From the NCBI GenBank assembly GCA_903921785.1, contig CAIXRH010000256.1, positions 1 to 62,182 of the forward strand: a stretch of 62,182 bases of DNA, in the 5' to 3' direction. The translations under genes and the position numbers were made by a program. The notes below the pieces were generated by a model. That model was not told the origin of the DNA. It searched no databases and saw only the letters and a program-made list of their open reading frames with translations. Shown one piece after another: positions 17,112-27,458 of the stretch. Position 1 is the first letter of the stretch; each line of letters starts with the position of its first letter. This DNA comes from an uncultured Pseudomonadota bacterium. GTDB lineage: Bacteria > Myxococcota_A > UBA796 > SXON01.

Positions 17112-18683
17112 CTACTGGAGCTTCCAGCCGTCGACCTCGGTCCAATAGTAGAACGGCGAGATCACGTTGCCCCGCACTTCGGTGCGCCAGGCGCTCTTGG
17201 TGTCGAGCTTCCAGAGGAACAGGTAGGGCAGGTCGGTGGCCAGGAGCGCGTGGAGCTTGTGGTAGGCATCGAACGCGGCGGTGTCGGTGCGCGCCTGGTT
17301 GTACTCGACCATCAACTGGTCGGCTTCCGGGTTGCTGTAGTTGAAGATGTTCCGCGAGCCGGTGCTGGTGCCCGAGCGGGTCTGGAAGAGGTCGTTGACC
17401 TCCTCCACGAGGCCGAACGACCACTTCCCGACCAGGAGGTCAAAGTCGGTGGCCTGACCGGACTCCACCTTCCGGGACCAGTCGTCCGCCGAGACCTTGG
17501 ACTCCTGGCGGTCGAAGCCGGCGGCGCTGAGCTGGTTGCCGATCTGGGTGAGCAGGTCGGGCGCTTCGTTCTCCAGGGAGGAGAGCATGCCGATGTTGAA
17601 GGTGACCGGGGCGCCCTTGTAGTGCCAGCGGCCGCCGATCTGGGTGAGGCCCGCGTCGGTGAGCAGCTTGGTGGCCGCCGTGCGGTCGGACTTCTCGTGG
17701 AACGTCACCTGCCGGTTGTAGAACGGCGAGGACTGCACGAACGGCCCGGAGATGAACTCGCACGGGCTGTTCTGCTCGCCGGGCTTTACGCCGATGGTGA
17801 GCTGGCGGAGGTCGGAACGATCGAGGATGAGGTCGAGCGCCTGGCGCACCTTGGGCACGGCGAGCGCGCCCTTCTTGGTGTTCACCGAGATGAACCACCA
17901 GGAGCGGAGGTCGTAGCTCTTGAGCTGCAGCTCGTCTGACGAGCTGACCTCGGGCCGGTACTGCGGCGCCACCGCGATGATCCCCTGCACGCCGTTGTTC
18001 CGCACCGTCGTGACCTGCACCTGCGGGTCCTGGACCTCCTGCAGCGAGAGCTGGGAGATCGTGGCCGCGTGATGCCCGTTGCCGTAGGCCTCGAAGGTGA
18101 CCCCCCGGCGACCCTTGCTGCCCTTGTACGGGCCGGAGCCCACCGGGTGCTGGCTGAAGTCGCTGTCGGGCACGATCTTGGTGTCCGTGAACTTCTCCGC
18201 CGGCAAGAGCGCGAACATCAGCCGCTCCTGGGGGTTGTGGAACACCTTCGTGAAGCGGATGGTGGCGATGGTGGGCGCCGTGGCGTCGCACCCGGCGAGG
18301 ATGCTGCGGTACCCCTCGGCGATGGGGCTGGTGGTGCCCTTGTCGAGCATCGCGGAGACGGTGAAGCACACGTCCTTGCTGGTGACCGGGTTGCCGGAGT
18401 GCCACTTCAAGCCCGACTTCAGGGTCAGCTTGTAGGACTTGCCACCGTCGGCCAGCTCATACTTCTCCACCACCCGGCTCACCATGCGGTTGTCGAGCGG
18501 GGAGTGGTAGAAGATGCGGTCGAAGATGAGCTCTTGCGACCGGTAGTCGGTCATCGAGCTCGCGTACAGCGGGTTGAGCGTGCCGGGGAGCTGCTCCTCG
18601 TAGAACGAGAGCTGCGCGCCCGCGAGGACGCTGGTGGCGGCGAGGCCGAGGGCGACGAGGGCGCCGCGAGAGAGAGAGGGCAT
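17112..18683 (-). CDS. family-5 solute-binding protein (module A)
   Basis: The 523-aa protein has a signal peptide (about 1-23, cleavage after LAGA) with no lipobox, so it should be free in the periplasm. The mature part follows the SBP_bac_5 pattern: PGTLNPLYA, then LKSGLKWHSGNPVTSKDVCF (the family signature), GSGPYK, VRQALDLILDRSDL and ISGPFVQSSPFYN. GAGGAG lies 5-10 nt upstream of ATG 18683. Family members deliver peptides or other solutes to Dpp/Opp transporters; the ligand cannot be read from sequence. A paralog at 60653-62158 shares the layout, including a matching ISGPFVPSSPYYN. Confidence 0.88.
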   Translation of the reverse strand: MPSLSRGALVALGLAATSVLAGAQLSFYEEQLPGTLNPLYASSMTDYRSQELIFDRIFYHSPLDNRMVSRVVEKYELADGGKSYKLTLKSGLKWHSGNPVTSKDVCFTVSAMLDKGTTSPIAEGYRSILAGCDATAPTIATIRFTKVFHNPQERLMFALLPAEKFTDTKIVPDSDFSQHPVGSGPYKGSKGRRGVTFEAYGNGHHAATISQLSLQEVQDPQVQVTTVRNNGVQGIIAVAPQYRPEVSSSDELQLKSYDLRSWWFISVNTKKGALAVPKVRQALDLILDRSDLRQLTIGVKPGEQNSPCEFISGPFVQSSPFYNRQVTFHEKSDRTAATKLLTDAGLTQIGGRWHYKGAPVTFNIGMLSSLENEAPDLLTQIGNQLSAAGFDRQESKVSADDWSRKVESGQATDFDLLVGKWSFGLVEEVNDLFQTRSGTSTGSRNIFNYSNPEADQLMVEYNQARTDTAAFDAYHKLHALLATDLPYLFLWKLDTKSAWRTEVRGNVISPFYYWTEVDGWKLQ

Positions 18684-18692
18684 GGAGACTCC

Positions 18693-20042
18693 TCAGTGCG
18701 TGGGGACGCCGGGGGCGGCGTTCCGGCTCAGTCGGATGTGGAGGGCGTCGAGCGGAGCGCGTGCGATGACGAGCCCCGGCACGGTGGACAGTTGCTGGTG
18801 GACCAGCTCGGTGGCGCGCGTGGTGTTGCGGTTGCCCGCGTCCCATGCGGCGAGGAAGACGATGAACACGGGGTCGGCCGCGTGGCCGATCGAACGGTCG
18901 AACGAGTTGATGCGGAGCACCCCGGAGGTGTCGTTCTCCCCGCGGGCTCGCGCGTAGAGGTCGACCGCGCGCAACGCGCCCGCCCGCGCATAGTCGGCGA
19001 AGGGCCGGTGGAACCCATCCGGCTGCCCCCCGTTCTGCGCCGCCATCCCCGCCTCGATCGCCTGACCCAGCTGCGCGGCCTGATCAATCACGCAGTCGGC
19101 GTCCACCTTGCCGGTGGTGCTGCACGCGTGGGCGATCGCCGCGTAGGCGCTGGTGGGCGCGAGCGCTTCGGCGCCGGGGAGGTCCCCCGCCGCGATCTTG
19201 GAGACGAACTGCATGTCGGCGGCGGAAGTGTACGCCGACATGAACAGCCAGGTGTCGGACACCGGGGCGCCGGTGGCGAGGTGTCGAGCCTCGAACGGCA
19301 ATCGGAACGGATCGAGCACCAGATCGACCGCCTCGGCGGAAGCCGGGTCGGCGGCGCGGGCCTGCGCTTCGTGCCAGCGCGAGAGCGCGTACAGGTCCGC
19401 GGGGTCGCCGCCATCCACCGCGCCCGGCTCGCCGACGAGGGGCAGCGGGGTGGGCACGAGCGAGCCGCCCGGGAGGTCCCCCGGCTTGCCCTGGATCGCC
19501 GCGAGGCCCGACGGCTCGTCCGGCATCGCCGCCGGGTTGGCCTTGACCCAGGCGGCCCACGTCGCGTCGCGCTTGGCGAAGTCGCCGGCGGTGCTCGTGC
19601 CGTTCTTGCCAAGGGAAGCAGAAGGATCGCCCTGCTTGGTGAAAAACCGGGCCACGCCGAGGAGGTAGTCGACCTCGGCCGGGTCGCTGGGCTGGCGATC
19701 GTCTCCGTACACCTGGAGCGCGGCGTTGGCGGCGATGAGCGCCGCCTGTCGGTAGATGGCGGCGTATTCCGCGTGCGCACGGGAGAGACCGGGGCCGTCG
19801 GACTCGCTGGCGAAGGCCGCGAGCGCCTCAGGCCGGCGCTGGTCGTACCAGGCGAGCCAGCTTCCCCGGCCCTCGAAGGGCGCGCGCGCATCGGCCTTGG
19901 CCATGCGCACCTGCCAGGTGGCCGCCACCACGTCGGCGCTGGCGCCGAGCGGTACCTGGATGATCGCGGCCGGAGGGGCCACCGCCTCCTCGCTGCCGCA
20001 GGCCGCGAGGCTGAGCACGAACCAGAACATACCCGGCGTCAT
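18693..20042 (-). CDS. helical lipoprotein of module A
   Basis: This 449-aa lipoprotein (signal peptide ending LAAC, Cys15) is Ala-rich and mostly alpha-helical, with no recognised family. Part of it resembles the lipoprotein at 59508-60638: both have a Trp/Arg-rich stretch followed by SRAH-E-A-YR (here [16 protein letters not shown], there SRAHGELARYYRVLAEL). Both precede a family-5 binding protein. This conserved pairing suggests it holds or assists the binding protein. It starts in an ATGA overlap with the previous gene and ends 9 bp before the binding-protein gene. Confidence 0.7.
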   Translation of the reverse strand: MTPGMFWFVLSLAACGSEEAVAPPAAIIQVPLGASADVVAATWQVRMAKADARAPFEGRGSWLAWYDQRRPEALAAFASESDGPGLSRAHAEYAAIYRQAALIAANAALQVYGDDRQPSDPAEVDYLLGVARFFTKQGDPSASLGKNGTSTAGDFAKRDATWAAWVKANPAAMPDEPSGLAAIQGKPGDLPGGSLVPTPLPLVGEPGAVDGGDPADLYALSRWHEAQARAADPASAEAVDLVLDPFRLPFEARHLATGAPVSDTWLFMSAYTSAADMQFVSKIAAGDLPGAEALAPTSAYAAIAHACSTTGKVDADCVIDQAAQLGQAIEAGMAAQNGGQPDGFHRPFADYARAGALRAVDLYARARGENDTSGVLRINSFDRSIGHAADPVFIVFLAAWDAGNRNTTRATELVHQQLSTVPGLVIARAPLDALHIRLSRNAAPGVPTH

Positions 20043-21376
20043 CCCTCGCAGAACGCGCGGTTTCCGGACGCGGATACGCAGATCGCCATGGCGCTCTTGG
20101 TGTCCTGACCGCTGGCCTTGGCGTAGTCGAGCCACTCCCGGGCGAAGTCCTTGGTCTGGCCGCGCCACTTGGCGGCGGTCGCCTCGTTCTCGTCGGTGTG
20201 CTCCTTGGTGGCGTAGGTCTCTTCGGCGTCGGTCCAAAGCTTGTTGGCGGCTTCGGTCTTGAGCCGGTAGAGGTCGTACACCCGCTTGGTGTAGGTGGTG
20301 CCGGACCAACGCTGCTTGTTGTCCAGCGCGTAGTCAGACCAGCGGATCACGCCTTGCGCACGCCCCGTGCCGCCGCGGCTGAGCTGGGTGGCGTACTTGA
20401 AGCACATGTCGGGGTCGGAACGATCGATGTCTTCGAGGTGGCGCTTGACGAGGCGCTCCCACTCCACCTTGTCGCCCTTGCCTTCGGCGTTGGCGATGAG
20501 CACGCGGGAGAGCTTGTCCTTCATGGTCTGGGCACCTTCGGTGCCGATGCGGCCCTCGATACACTTGACCTGACCCGTACGCAGCTGCCCGAGCATGGCC
20601 TGCGGCTCGAGCTTCACCAGATCGGTGCACGTGTCATCGGTGGCGGCCGCCGCCGTGGGCGGGGGGACCGACTTCATCGCGGTCGCGGTGGGCGCCGCGG
20701 GAGTCGGCGCGGCGGTGGGGGCCGGGGTGGGCGCGGGCGTCTTCGCCGCCGTGGCGGTCGGGGCCGCGGGCGTCGGCGTCGGCGCCGGGGTGGGCGCGGG
20801 GGTCTTCGCGGCCGTGGCCGTCGGCGCCGCCGGGGTAGGAGCGGGCGTGGGAGCCGGCGTCGGCGCCTTCGCAACGGGCGTAGGAGTGGGCGTGGGCGTG
20901 GGCGTCGGGGTCGGCGTCTTCGCAACCGGCGTCGGGGTTGGCGCGGGCGTGGGCGTCGGCGTGGGGGCCGCCACGGGCGGCGTGTTCACCGCCACGGGCG
21001 GCGTGGCCTCCACCGGCGGCGCAGCCTCAACGGGCGGCGCGGCTTCCACCGGAGGAGCGGCCTCCACCGGCGCCGCCGCTGCGACTCCACCGACCGGGCC
21101 GGTGTAGACCGAGAGGGTGACGAACGGCGAGAAGACGGCGGTCGGCTTCAGGTCGAACCAGCCGATTCGAGCGTCGGACTGGATCGGGCGACCGGCCGCG
21201 TCATGCGCCATGCCGGGGCCCACGGCGACCGTGCCGACGCGACAGCCGGCCCACCCGTCCGGGCAAGGCTGGGCGGGGAAGGCGGAGTTGTAGCTCGACC
21301 ACCCGCCGGCGAGGGCGGGAACGGCGAACAACGCCAGGCCGAGGACGCCGGTGCTCATGAGCGCGCGGATACGCAT
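20039..21376 (-). CDS. exported protein with Thr/Pro/Ala stalk and helical C-terminal domain
   Basis: The 445-aa protein has a signal peptide (about 1-23, ending ALA) and a small Cys/Trp-containing N-terminal domain (about 24-85). A stalk of Thr/Pro/Ala repeats (about 90-245) follows, built from TPTPTP runs and three copies of AAPTATA(A/M)K. The C-terminal helical domain (about 249-445) resembles the end of the pseudokinase at 55993-59085. Shared positions include [13 protein letters not shown] / [24 protein letters not shown] / NPVFLADYA and the TKRVYDLY / KKTEIYEV helix. It probably spans the periplasm. Position in the operon links it to the binding protein and transporter. Confidence 0.7.
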   Translation of the reverse strand: MRIRALMSTGVLGLALFAVPALAGGWSSYNSAFPAQPCPDGWAGCRVGTVAVGPGMAHDAAGRPIQSDARIGWFDLKPTAVFSPFVTLSVYTGPVGGVAAAAPVEAAPPVEAAPPVEAAPPVEATPPVAVNTPPVAAPTPTPTPAPTPTPVAKTPTPTPTPTPTPTPVAKAPTPAPTPAPTPAAPTATAAKTPAPTPAPTPTPAAPTATAAKTPAPTPAPTAAPTPAAPTATAMKSVPPPTAAAATDDTCTDLVKLEPQAMLGQLRTGQVKCIEGRIGTEGAQTMKDKLSRVLIANAEGKGDKVEWERLVKRHLEDIDRSDPDMCFKYATQLSRGGTGRAQGVIRWSDYALDNKQRWSGTTYTKRVYDLYRLKTEAANKLWTDAEETYATKEHTDENEATAAKWRGQTKDFAREWLDYAKASGQDTKSAMAICVSASGNRAFCEG

Positions 21377-21381
21377 GTCGC

Positions 21382-21810
21382 CTACTCCTTGGACTCGCGG
21401 GGAACATCCCGCCCGAAAGTGATCATCGGCTCTTCGATCTGCTCGACCTCGTTCTCGATCTTGTGCAGCTTGAGCTCGACGACGTTGCGCCGCTTACGAA
21501 TCTGGTACTGGAAGACCTGGGTGACGTAGCCGGGGGCGCTGATCTCCAGGTCGACCGTCTGGCCGGGGGTGAAACGAAGCTCGGTGCCGTCGGGCAGGTA
21601 GAGCACGCTGGTCTCCCAGCTGCCGTCTACGGAGTTCACCCGATGGCGATCGGCCTCGAGGGGGTGACGGACCACCGCAGTCGCGATGGGCTTGTTCTCA
21701 TCATCCTTGACGATGACCTTGACGGGGACGCCCTCGTTGGGGTCCTTGGGCTTGGCCTCGGCGACGCCAACACTGGCGATAAGGCCAAGGAGAAGGAAGA
21801 GATTACGCAT
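21382..21810 (-). CDS. small exported carboxypeptidase-regulatory-like protein
   Basis: The 142-aa protein has a signal peptide (about 1-19, ending AEA) and one beta-sandwich domain of the carboxypeptidase-regulatory type. [11 protein letters not shown] starts the repeat, DGSWETSV turns it, and [18 protein letters not shown] closes it. The tail is acidic. The protein at 59082-59507 has the same domain with matching landmarks (KPIGRANVALAP, DGRFMIDYL). Such domains bind surfaces or partner proteins and are not enzymatic. It lies 1 bp after the TPR lipoprotein and 5 bp before the stalk protein. Confidence 0.72.
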   Translation of the reverse strand: MRNLFLLLGLIASVGVAEAKPKDPNEGVPVKVIVKDDENKPIATAVVRHPLEADRHRVNSVDGSWETSVLYLPDGTELRFTPGQTVDLEISAPGYVTQVFQYQIRKRRNVVELKLHKIENEVEQIEEPMITFGRDVPRESKE

Positions 21811-21811
21811 T

Positions 21812-22834
21812 TCAGCCTCCCGCGGCGGGCGCGAATTGGGCCTTGAACACCGGATCGACCGCGACCGTTCCCGCCGTTTGCAGATCGCCCAGGAGCGCCC
21901 AGGCACGCGCGGCAGCGTCGCCCGACTGGCCCTCGAGGAGCTTGCGGGCCGTTTCTCCATCGCGCTCGGCGATGAGCAGGGCGGCGGTGGCGCGGGCATC
22001 CGCCAGACCGTCGGCCGGGGCGATGGCGCTCACCTTCTCGAAGCCGCCGAGGCAATCCGCGCCGTTGCCCTCGGCGCAGGCGACCATCGCGCGGGTGGCC
22101 TGGAGGCGCCAGACCTGCCCCGGCGGTGCGACCGGGATGGCATCGAGCAGGTTGGTGGCGATCGCCGGCTCCCCTACCGTGGCGGCGCGGCCGGCCCAGA
22201 GCAGGAGCTGATCGGCACCATCGTCGCGAACCTGGGCGTAGGCGACCACGAGGTCTTCCACGGAGCGCACCGCGATGGGGCGCTGACCGAGCGCCCAGAG
22301 CGCCTGCACCTCCGAGAGACCGGCGACGCGCGTGTCGGGATCGTTGATGAGGCCGAGGTAGGCCTTGGCGGTATCCCCGACCGCGCCTGCCTCGCCCTGA
22401 ATCGCCTCGAGCTGACCCTTGGCCGTGGCCTTGTCGCCATCGGCGAGGGCGACCTCTGCGACCAGAAGCTTCGCCTCGGGGGTGCCGGCGTCGGTCGCCT
22501 GCTTCTTCACGGCGTCGAGATCGCCGGTCTCAATGGCGACCAGCGCGCGGCGCATCTTGATCTCCGAGAGCCGCGGCCCGGCCTGCGCTTCGGCGGCGGC
22601 GAGCAGCGTGTCGGCCGCGGCAGGGTTTCCCTGAAGCAGCTTCACGTAGGCGGCACCGGAGACCAGGTCGAGGTTTCCCGGGGCCTTTTGCAGCGCGGCG
22701 TCGTACACGGCGGCGGCGCCGTCCAGATCGCCGGCCTTGAGCTTCGTTTCGGCCTCGGCCGCCTGCTTGGCGGGGTCGGCGAGGAAGCCCTGCACCACCG
22801 CACAGCCCCACAACGACATCAACAGCACGGACAT
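21812..22834 (-). CDS. TPR-like lipoprotein heading the module A operon
   Basis: This 340-aa protein starts MSVLLMSLWGC, a very short signal peptide with lipobox Cys11. Ala-rich helical hairpins follow (AKQAAEAETKLKAGDLDGAAAVYDAALQKAP and so on), the TPR pattern through most of the length. TPR domains mediate protein-protein contacts. It is the first gene of the eleven-gene minus-strand operon; the divergent kinase gene starts 135 bp away, so the region between probably holds both promoters. There is no obvious counterpart in module B. Confidence 0.75.
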   Translation of the reverse strand: MSVLLMSLWGCAVVQGFLADPAKQAAEAETKLKAGDLDGAAAVYDAALQKAPGNLDLVSGAAYVKLLQGNPAAADTLLAAAEAQAGPRLSEIKMRRALVAIETGDLDAVKKQATDAGTPEAKLLVAEVALADGDKATAKGQLEAIQGEAGAVGDTAKAYLGLINDPDTRVAGLSEVQALWALGQRPIAVRSVEDLVVAYAQVRDDGADQLLLWAGRAATVGEPAIATNLLDAIPVAPPGQVWRLQATRAMVACAEGNGADCLGGFEKVSAIAPADGLADARATAALLIAERDGETARKLLEGQSGDAAARAWALLGDLQTAGTVAVDPVFKAQFAPAAGG

Positions 22835-22969
22835 GAAGGGCAGACTCCGCGGGGAGGATATGCCGGGGGCGATCGCGGCGCAACGGGCCTCCCTCCGCCT
22901 CCCGTGAGGTCGTGCGGGAGCGCGCGGCGGTCCGGCGGAATACAGCTCAGCTGGAGTCATAGCAAACCG

Positions 22970-24697
22970 ATGGACGCTGGCGCTGGCGCACGCGGAGTGG
23001 AGCTTCGGCTCCTCCACGAGATCAACGCCGGAACCTTTGCCCGCCTGTACCTGGCGGAGATCAGCGGCGCTGCCGGCCTTGATCGAATCGTCGCGGTGAA
23101 GCTCCTGCGCGAACAGTGGAACGAGCAGCAGGACATCGTCGCGCGCACCCGCGATGAAGCGCGGCTGCTCGCCCGGCTGCGCCACAAGAACATCCTCCGG
23201 GTCGAGGATCTCGTGGAGGTCGACGGGCAGACCGCGATCATCATGGAGTATGTCGACGGGCTCGATCTCAAGCAGCTCGTGGACGGGCTCCGGGATCGCC
23301 GGCAGCGGGTGCCCGCCAAGGTGGCGCTCCAGGTGGCGCTGCAGGCGGCCTCGGCGCTGGAGGCCGCCTACTTCCGCGTGCCCACCGGCATGGATCAGCC
23401 GCTCCGCGTCGTGCATCGGGACGTGAAGCCGAGCAACATCATGCTCAGCGTGGAGGGCGAGGTCCGCGTGCTCGACTTCGGCACGGCCCGCTCCAACCAC
23501 ATCTCCCGCTCGGCGCAGACCGTGGCCATGCGCTTCGGCTCCCCGAAGTACATGTCGCCTGAGCGGAAGGAAGGAGATCGGGGCGAACACGCAGGCGACA
23601 TCTACGCGCTCGGGCTGGTGCTGCTCGAGCTGCTCCGCACCGACTGGCTCCCGATGCTCCCGATGGACGTCGGCGAGCACGACGAGGCGATCACCCAGGC
23701 CATCGCGCGGCTCGATCAGCTCGGCATGCCCAACTCCGAGTGGGACATGACGCTGCGGCAGGTGCTCGGGCAGATGCTCGCGAGCGAGCCGAGCGTCCGT
23801 CCCACCGCCGAACAGCTGGTGAAGCTGCTCCGGGCGTTCGTCGAGCAGGCGTCGGGCCCCATGCTCGACCGGTTCGCCCACGAGACCGTCCTCCCGCTCA
23901 CGCGGGAGCTCCGGGAGCCCACGGGCGGTGGCGCGCTCGCCGGCCGACGGCTGCTGGTGCAGGCGCTCGGCGAGGCCAACCGCGGCGGTTCCGGGCCGCA
24001 CCCCACCCCGCAGCCCTCGCGCACGGCGGACCCTCAGGGGCGCTCGGGGGGGAACGCGCCGGCTCCGCGGGCATCGAGCCCAGCGCCGACCCCACAACCC
24101 CGGGCCTCGAACCCGCGGTCGGCCCCGGTGCCCGCTCCCCCAGAGGTAGAGGGCGGCGGGAACACCGCGCTGGCGGTGGGCGCCGGCCTCTTCGTGCTCG
24201 TCGGCGTCGGGCTGGTGGTCGTGGTGCTTCTCGGCGGTCTCGGCTGGTATTTCTGGGGGCGCGGCGACGTTGCCTCCCCTCCCCCGGTCGTGGTGAGCGC
24301 CGATCCATCCACGGGCACGACCGGCGGCAGCTCCGCGGGCGGCGGCACGACGGCCGGCGGCGGCACCGCGGGAACGACGACCGGCGTCTCCGCGGATCCC
24401 GGGGGCACACCGGGCGCCAGCCGGTCTGGCGCGCCGGTGCTCGTCACCACGGGCGGCGAGCCGACCCAGTGGGTGCACCTGGAGTCCGGGGGGAGCACCG
24501 TGGCGGAGGGCCGCGGAAAGCTCGACGCGTCCGCCCCTCCGGGAGACTACGAGCTGGCCGTGAAGCTGGTCGGCCGGGAGGTGCTCCGGGGCTCGATCTC
24601 GGTGCCCGAGGCCGGCGTGAAGCTCGACTGCACGACGGATGCCCACAAGAACCTCAAGTGCACCTCCGGCAAGCGCACGTACACCCTCAAGCCTTGA
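22970..24697 (+). CDS. transmembrane Hanks-type Ser/Thr protein kinase
   Basis: The 575-aa protein has a complete kinase domain (about 10-285): Lys44 in VAVK, Glu63 in helix C, HRDVKPSN with Asp151 and Asn156, DFG at 169-171, and SPE later. The glycine loop is degenerate (INAGTFARLYLA). A disordered Pro/Ser-rich linker follows, then one membrane helix (about 399-425), a Gly/Thr/Ser spacer and a PEGA-like extracytoplasmic domain (about 495-575). It should phosphorylate Ser/Thr in the cytoplasm in response to an envelope signal. It is transcribed divergently from the module A operon, which likely makes it that operon's kinase. Confidence 0.9.
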   Translation: MDAGAGARGVELRLLHEINAGTFARLYLAEISGAAGLDRIVAVKLLREQWNEQQDIVARTRDEARLLARLRHKNILRVEDLVEVDGQTAIIMEYVDGLDLKQLVDGLRDRRQRVPAKVALQVALQAASALEAAYFRVPTGMDQPLRVVHRDVKPSNIMLSVEGEVRVLDFGTARSNHISRSAQTVAMRFGSPKYMSPERKEGDRGEHAGDIYALGLVLLELLRTDWLPMLPMDVGEHDEAITQAIARLDQLGMPNSEWDMTLRQVLGQMLASEPSVRPTAEQLVKLLRAFVEQASGPMLDRFAHETVLPLTRELREPTGGGALAGRRLLVQALGEANRGGSGPHPTPQPSRTADPQGRSGGNAPAPRASSPAPTPQPRASNPRSAPVPAPPEVEGGGNTALAVGAGLFVLVGVGLVVVVLLGGLGWYFWGRGDVASPPPVVVSADPSTGTTGGSSAGGGTTAGGGTAGTTTGVSADPGGTPGASRSGAPVLVTTGGEPTQWVHLESGGSTVAEGRGKLDASAPPGDYELAVKLVGREVLRGSISVPEAGVKLDCTTDAHKNLKCTSGKRTYTLKP

Positions 24698-24743
24698 GGC
24701 AGTGGCATCGTACGAGGCCGGTTTCGGGATACACTCGCCCGCG

Positions 24744-27458
24744 ATGCGCGCGGCGACACCCCTTCTTCTCCTCCTCGCCCTGACGTCGGTCGGCTGCTCC
24801 AAGGCGTTCGATTCGAAGAACAGCTCAGTTGACCTGCTGGATTCCGGCGGGGACGACACCGAGACCGGCAGCGACACCGACACGGACACCGGCTCCCCCG
24901 GGGACACCTATGTCCTCGCCGGGGTGGTCGTCGGGGCCGATGCCCTGCCCCTCGAAGGGGTCACGGTGTCCAGCTCGCGGGGATCGGTCACCACGGGAAC
25001 CGACGGCACGTTCTCCGTCCAGGGGAAAGGAACCGCCACGGTCACCTTTGTGAAGGCCGGGCGCTACACCGCCACCCGAGAGTACGCGGCGGCCGCTGGA
25101 CACATCCGCGTCGGCCTGCTCCCGCGCCGGTCCGCCGCCGCAGTGGATGTGTCGCTCGGCGGCACCGTCTCCGCCGGCGGCGCCTCCCTGGTGATCCCCG
25201 CCGCCGCGCTCGGCGACGTGGGGATGGATGCCATCACGCTCAACCCGCTGGATGTCAGCGTCGGCCTGCACGCGCTCCCCGCGGGGGTAGCCGGCGAGGG
25301 GGACCAGGTGGCGTCGATCTACGGCGCCGCGGTCATCGGGCTGGAGTCGGTCAAGGGCGCGGTCACCGCCTCCTCGGCGCTCTCTGTGAGCCTCCCGCTG
25401 GATGTGGACGCGCCGGGCGGCGCCGCGTCGGTGCTCGTGGAGCGCGGCGGCGTGTGGACGGACACCGGCGCCAACGCCACCATCGCCTCCGACGGCACCC
25501 GCTACATCGCCAGCTTCACCGTGACCGAGGGCGGCACCTACGCGGTGGGGGAGCTCTCGGCCGGCGGCTGCGCGACGGGCACGGCGGTGGACGGCAATGG
25601 CGCCCCGGCGGCGGGCGCGCTGGTGCGCGCCTACGTGAGGCCGGTAGCCACGGGCGTCGCCGGCTACCTCGGGGAGACCACCGCGGCGGCTGACGGCACG
25701 TTCTGCGCGCCCGCCTCGGGTGGCGGCGTCTCGCTGCTCGTGGACTACACCGACGGCGCCGGTGCGGTGTGGTCGAGCGCCACCACCGCCAATGCCGGTG
25801 GGGACGCCGGAAACGTCCAACTGGAGCTCGCCGGCTGCGCCACCGGCAACCTCTACGCCCCGGACGGCAGCCAGATGGTCGCCTCCCCGTTCGTCTGGGA
25901 AGAGGGCGACGTCGTCACCAGTGACGCGTCGGGCGGCACCAGCACGATCACCTTCTATGCGCGCGCCGGGAACACGTTCACCCTCGTCGGGCCAGGGGGG
26001 CTGGAGAAGGCGTTCTCCACCACGGCCGGGAGCACCCCGGAGGCGGCGAACTGCGCCCGCCTCGGCAACCTCCAGGCGCTCGATCAGTGCGTGATGGAGG
26101 ACGTGGCCAGCGGCGGCGTGCCTGTGGAGGCCGCGGAGGTCAGCTCGAACAAGGGAGGATGGTCCGCCACGGACGACGCCGGCGAAGTCTGCATCGCCAG
26201 CGACGACGGGACGACGACGTTCACGGCGGCATGGCTCGAGGGCGCGCAGCCGGTGGTCGCCGACCAATCGGTCGAGGTGACCGCGGGCGCGGGGAGCTGT
26301 CAGTCTGGGGAGTGTTTCCCCGGCCCGAGCCTCGCGGGCCCCGAGAGCGGCTGCGTCACCGGGGTCGTCCGCGGGGAAGGCGGCGTCGTGGCCGCTGGCG
26401 TCACGGTCTACTCGGCGGACTGGACGTCTGCGGTGACCGGCGCCGACGGCGCCTTCAGCCTGACCACCGCCGGGACCGGCACGGGCGCGGTGTGGGCGGA
26501 CGATTGGGGGCTCACGAGCTTCACCGACGGCCCCTCCGCGGGCGGCTGCGCCTCGGTGAACCTCTTCGCCGACGCGGGCGCGGCGCCCGCGCTGGTCATC
26601 GCCTCCGGCAAGAACATCTGGCGGATGAACGCCGACTACAGCCGTAGCGACCTCAAGCTCGGCGCGGTGGTGGACGTCGCCGACATCTCCGTGGACACGA
26701 CGGCGGACCTCGCGATCGGCCTGCTCAACGTCTACGCCTGGGCAGGAGACGCCGACGGCGTCGGCTGGGACTACTTCGACTACCCGTCGGGCCTCTGGTC
26801 CGCGGTGAGGATCGCGCCGGATGGCGGGTCCGTCGCGATGCAGGGCTACGGGGCGTCCAACAGCGCGGTGTGGATCTACAAGCTCGACGGCACCACATCG
26901 GTGAAGCTGAGCACCACCTCGGGCACCGACACCGACGGCCTCGCCTGGTCGGACGACAGCGCCTGGGTCGCCAGTACGCGGAAGGACGGAGGCATCGAAG
27001 TGACGCCCGCGAACGCCAGCCGCGGCCCCACCACCATCGCCGCGAGCCCCTGCGCCCACCCCGTGTGGTTCGACACCGACACGGTCGCGCTGGAGTGCAG
27101 CGGCGACATGATGCTGTATGAGATGGATGGTTCGGGCTCCGTGAGCTGGCACTCCACCGGCAGCGACGAGCGGATCTGGGCGGTCACCGCCAAGGATCGG
27201 GTGGTCTACACCCGGGACGAAGAGCTGCACATCGCCAACATCGACGACAGCTCCGACACCACGCTCTACATCGGCACCCCGGGCACCACGTACGCCAAGG
27301 TGCGCGCCAACGCGGACGGCACCTGGATCGCCGCCGTGGTCAAGGACCCCTCGACGGGCACCGACGTCATGGAGGTGGCCGATCAAGCCCCCTACACCGT
27401 CACCTGGGCCACGAGCACCCCGTCGGAGGTCGAGACCGCCGTCGACTGGCCGGACTGA
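24744..27458 (+). CDS. large lipoprotein with carboxypeptidase-regulatory repeats and propeller-like C-terminus
   Basis: The 904-aa protein has a signal peptide ending SVGC (Cys18) and an Asp/Thr/Ser/Gly tether (about 30-52). At least four carboxypeptidase-regulatory-like beta domains follow, each with a VxGxxxxG(V/A)xV start and a TGTDGTFSV-type turn. The C-terminal 250 residues look like propeller blades (GLAWSDDSAWVAST, VRANADGTWIAAVV). No catalytic residues stand out. It is likely a surface-exposed lipoprotein. It starts 46 bp after the kinase gene, and its stop shares one base with the corA start (TGATG), so corA is probably translated from the same mRNA. Confidence 0.75.
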   Translation: MRAATPLLLLLALTSVGCSKAFDSKNSSVDLLDSGGDDTETGSDTDTDTGSPGDTYVLAGVVVGADALPLEGVTVSSSRGSVTTGTDGTFSVQGKGTATVTFVKAGRYTATREYAAAAGHIRVGLLPRRSAAAVDVSLGGTVSAGGASLVIPAAALGDVGMDAITLNPLDVSVGLHALPAGVAGEGDQVASIYGAAVIGLESVKGAVTASSALSVSLPLDVDAPGGAASVLVERGGVWTDTGANATIASDGTRYIASFTVTEGGTYAVGELSAGGCATGTAVDGNGAPAAGALVRAYVRPVATGVAGYLGETTAAADGTFCAPASGGGVSLLVDYTDGAGAVWSSATTANAGGDAGNVQLELAGCATGNLYAPDGSQMVASPFVWEEGDVVTSDASGGTSTITFYARAGNTFTLVGPGGLEKAFSTTAGSTPEAANCARLGNLQALDQCVMEDVASGGVPVEAAEVSSNKGGWSATDDAGEVCIASDDGTTTFTAAWLEGAQPVVADQSVEVTAGAGSCQSGECFPGPSLAGPESGCVTGVVRGEGGVVAAGVTVYSADWTSAVTGADGAFSLTTAGTGTGAVWADDWGLTSFTDGPSAGGCASVNLFADAGAAPALVIASGKNIWRMNADYSRSDLKLGAVVDVADISVDTTADLAIGLLNVYAWAGDADGVGWDYFDYPSGLWSAVRIAPDGGSVAMQGYGASNSAVWIYKLDGTTSVKLSTTSGTDTDGLAWSDDSAWVASTRKDGGIEVTPANASRGPTTIAASPCAHPVWFDTDTVALECSGDMMLYEMDGSGSVSWHSTGSDERIWAVTAKDRVVYTRDEELHIANIDDSSDTTLYIGTPGTTYAKVRANADGTWIAAVVKDPSTGTDVMEVADQAPYTVTWATSTPSEVETAVDWPD

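Noticed and set aside
20673-21090. Repetitive DNA that could suggest a tandem repeat array or CRISPR-like structure
   Set aside because: The periodicity encodes the in-frame Thr/Pro/Ala stalk of the 445-aa protein and has no spacers of unique sequence.
24825-27386. Open frame of 853 aa on the minus strand
   Set aside because: Shadow of the large lipoprotein; composition is Arg/His/Gly-rich and no family is seen.
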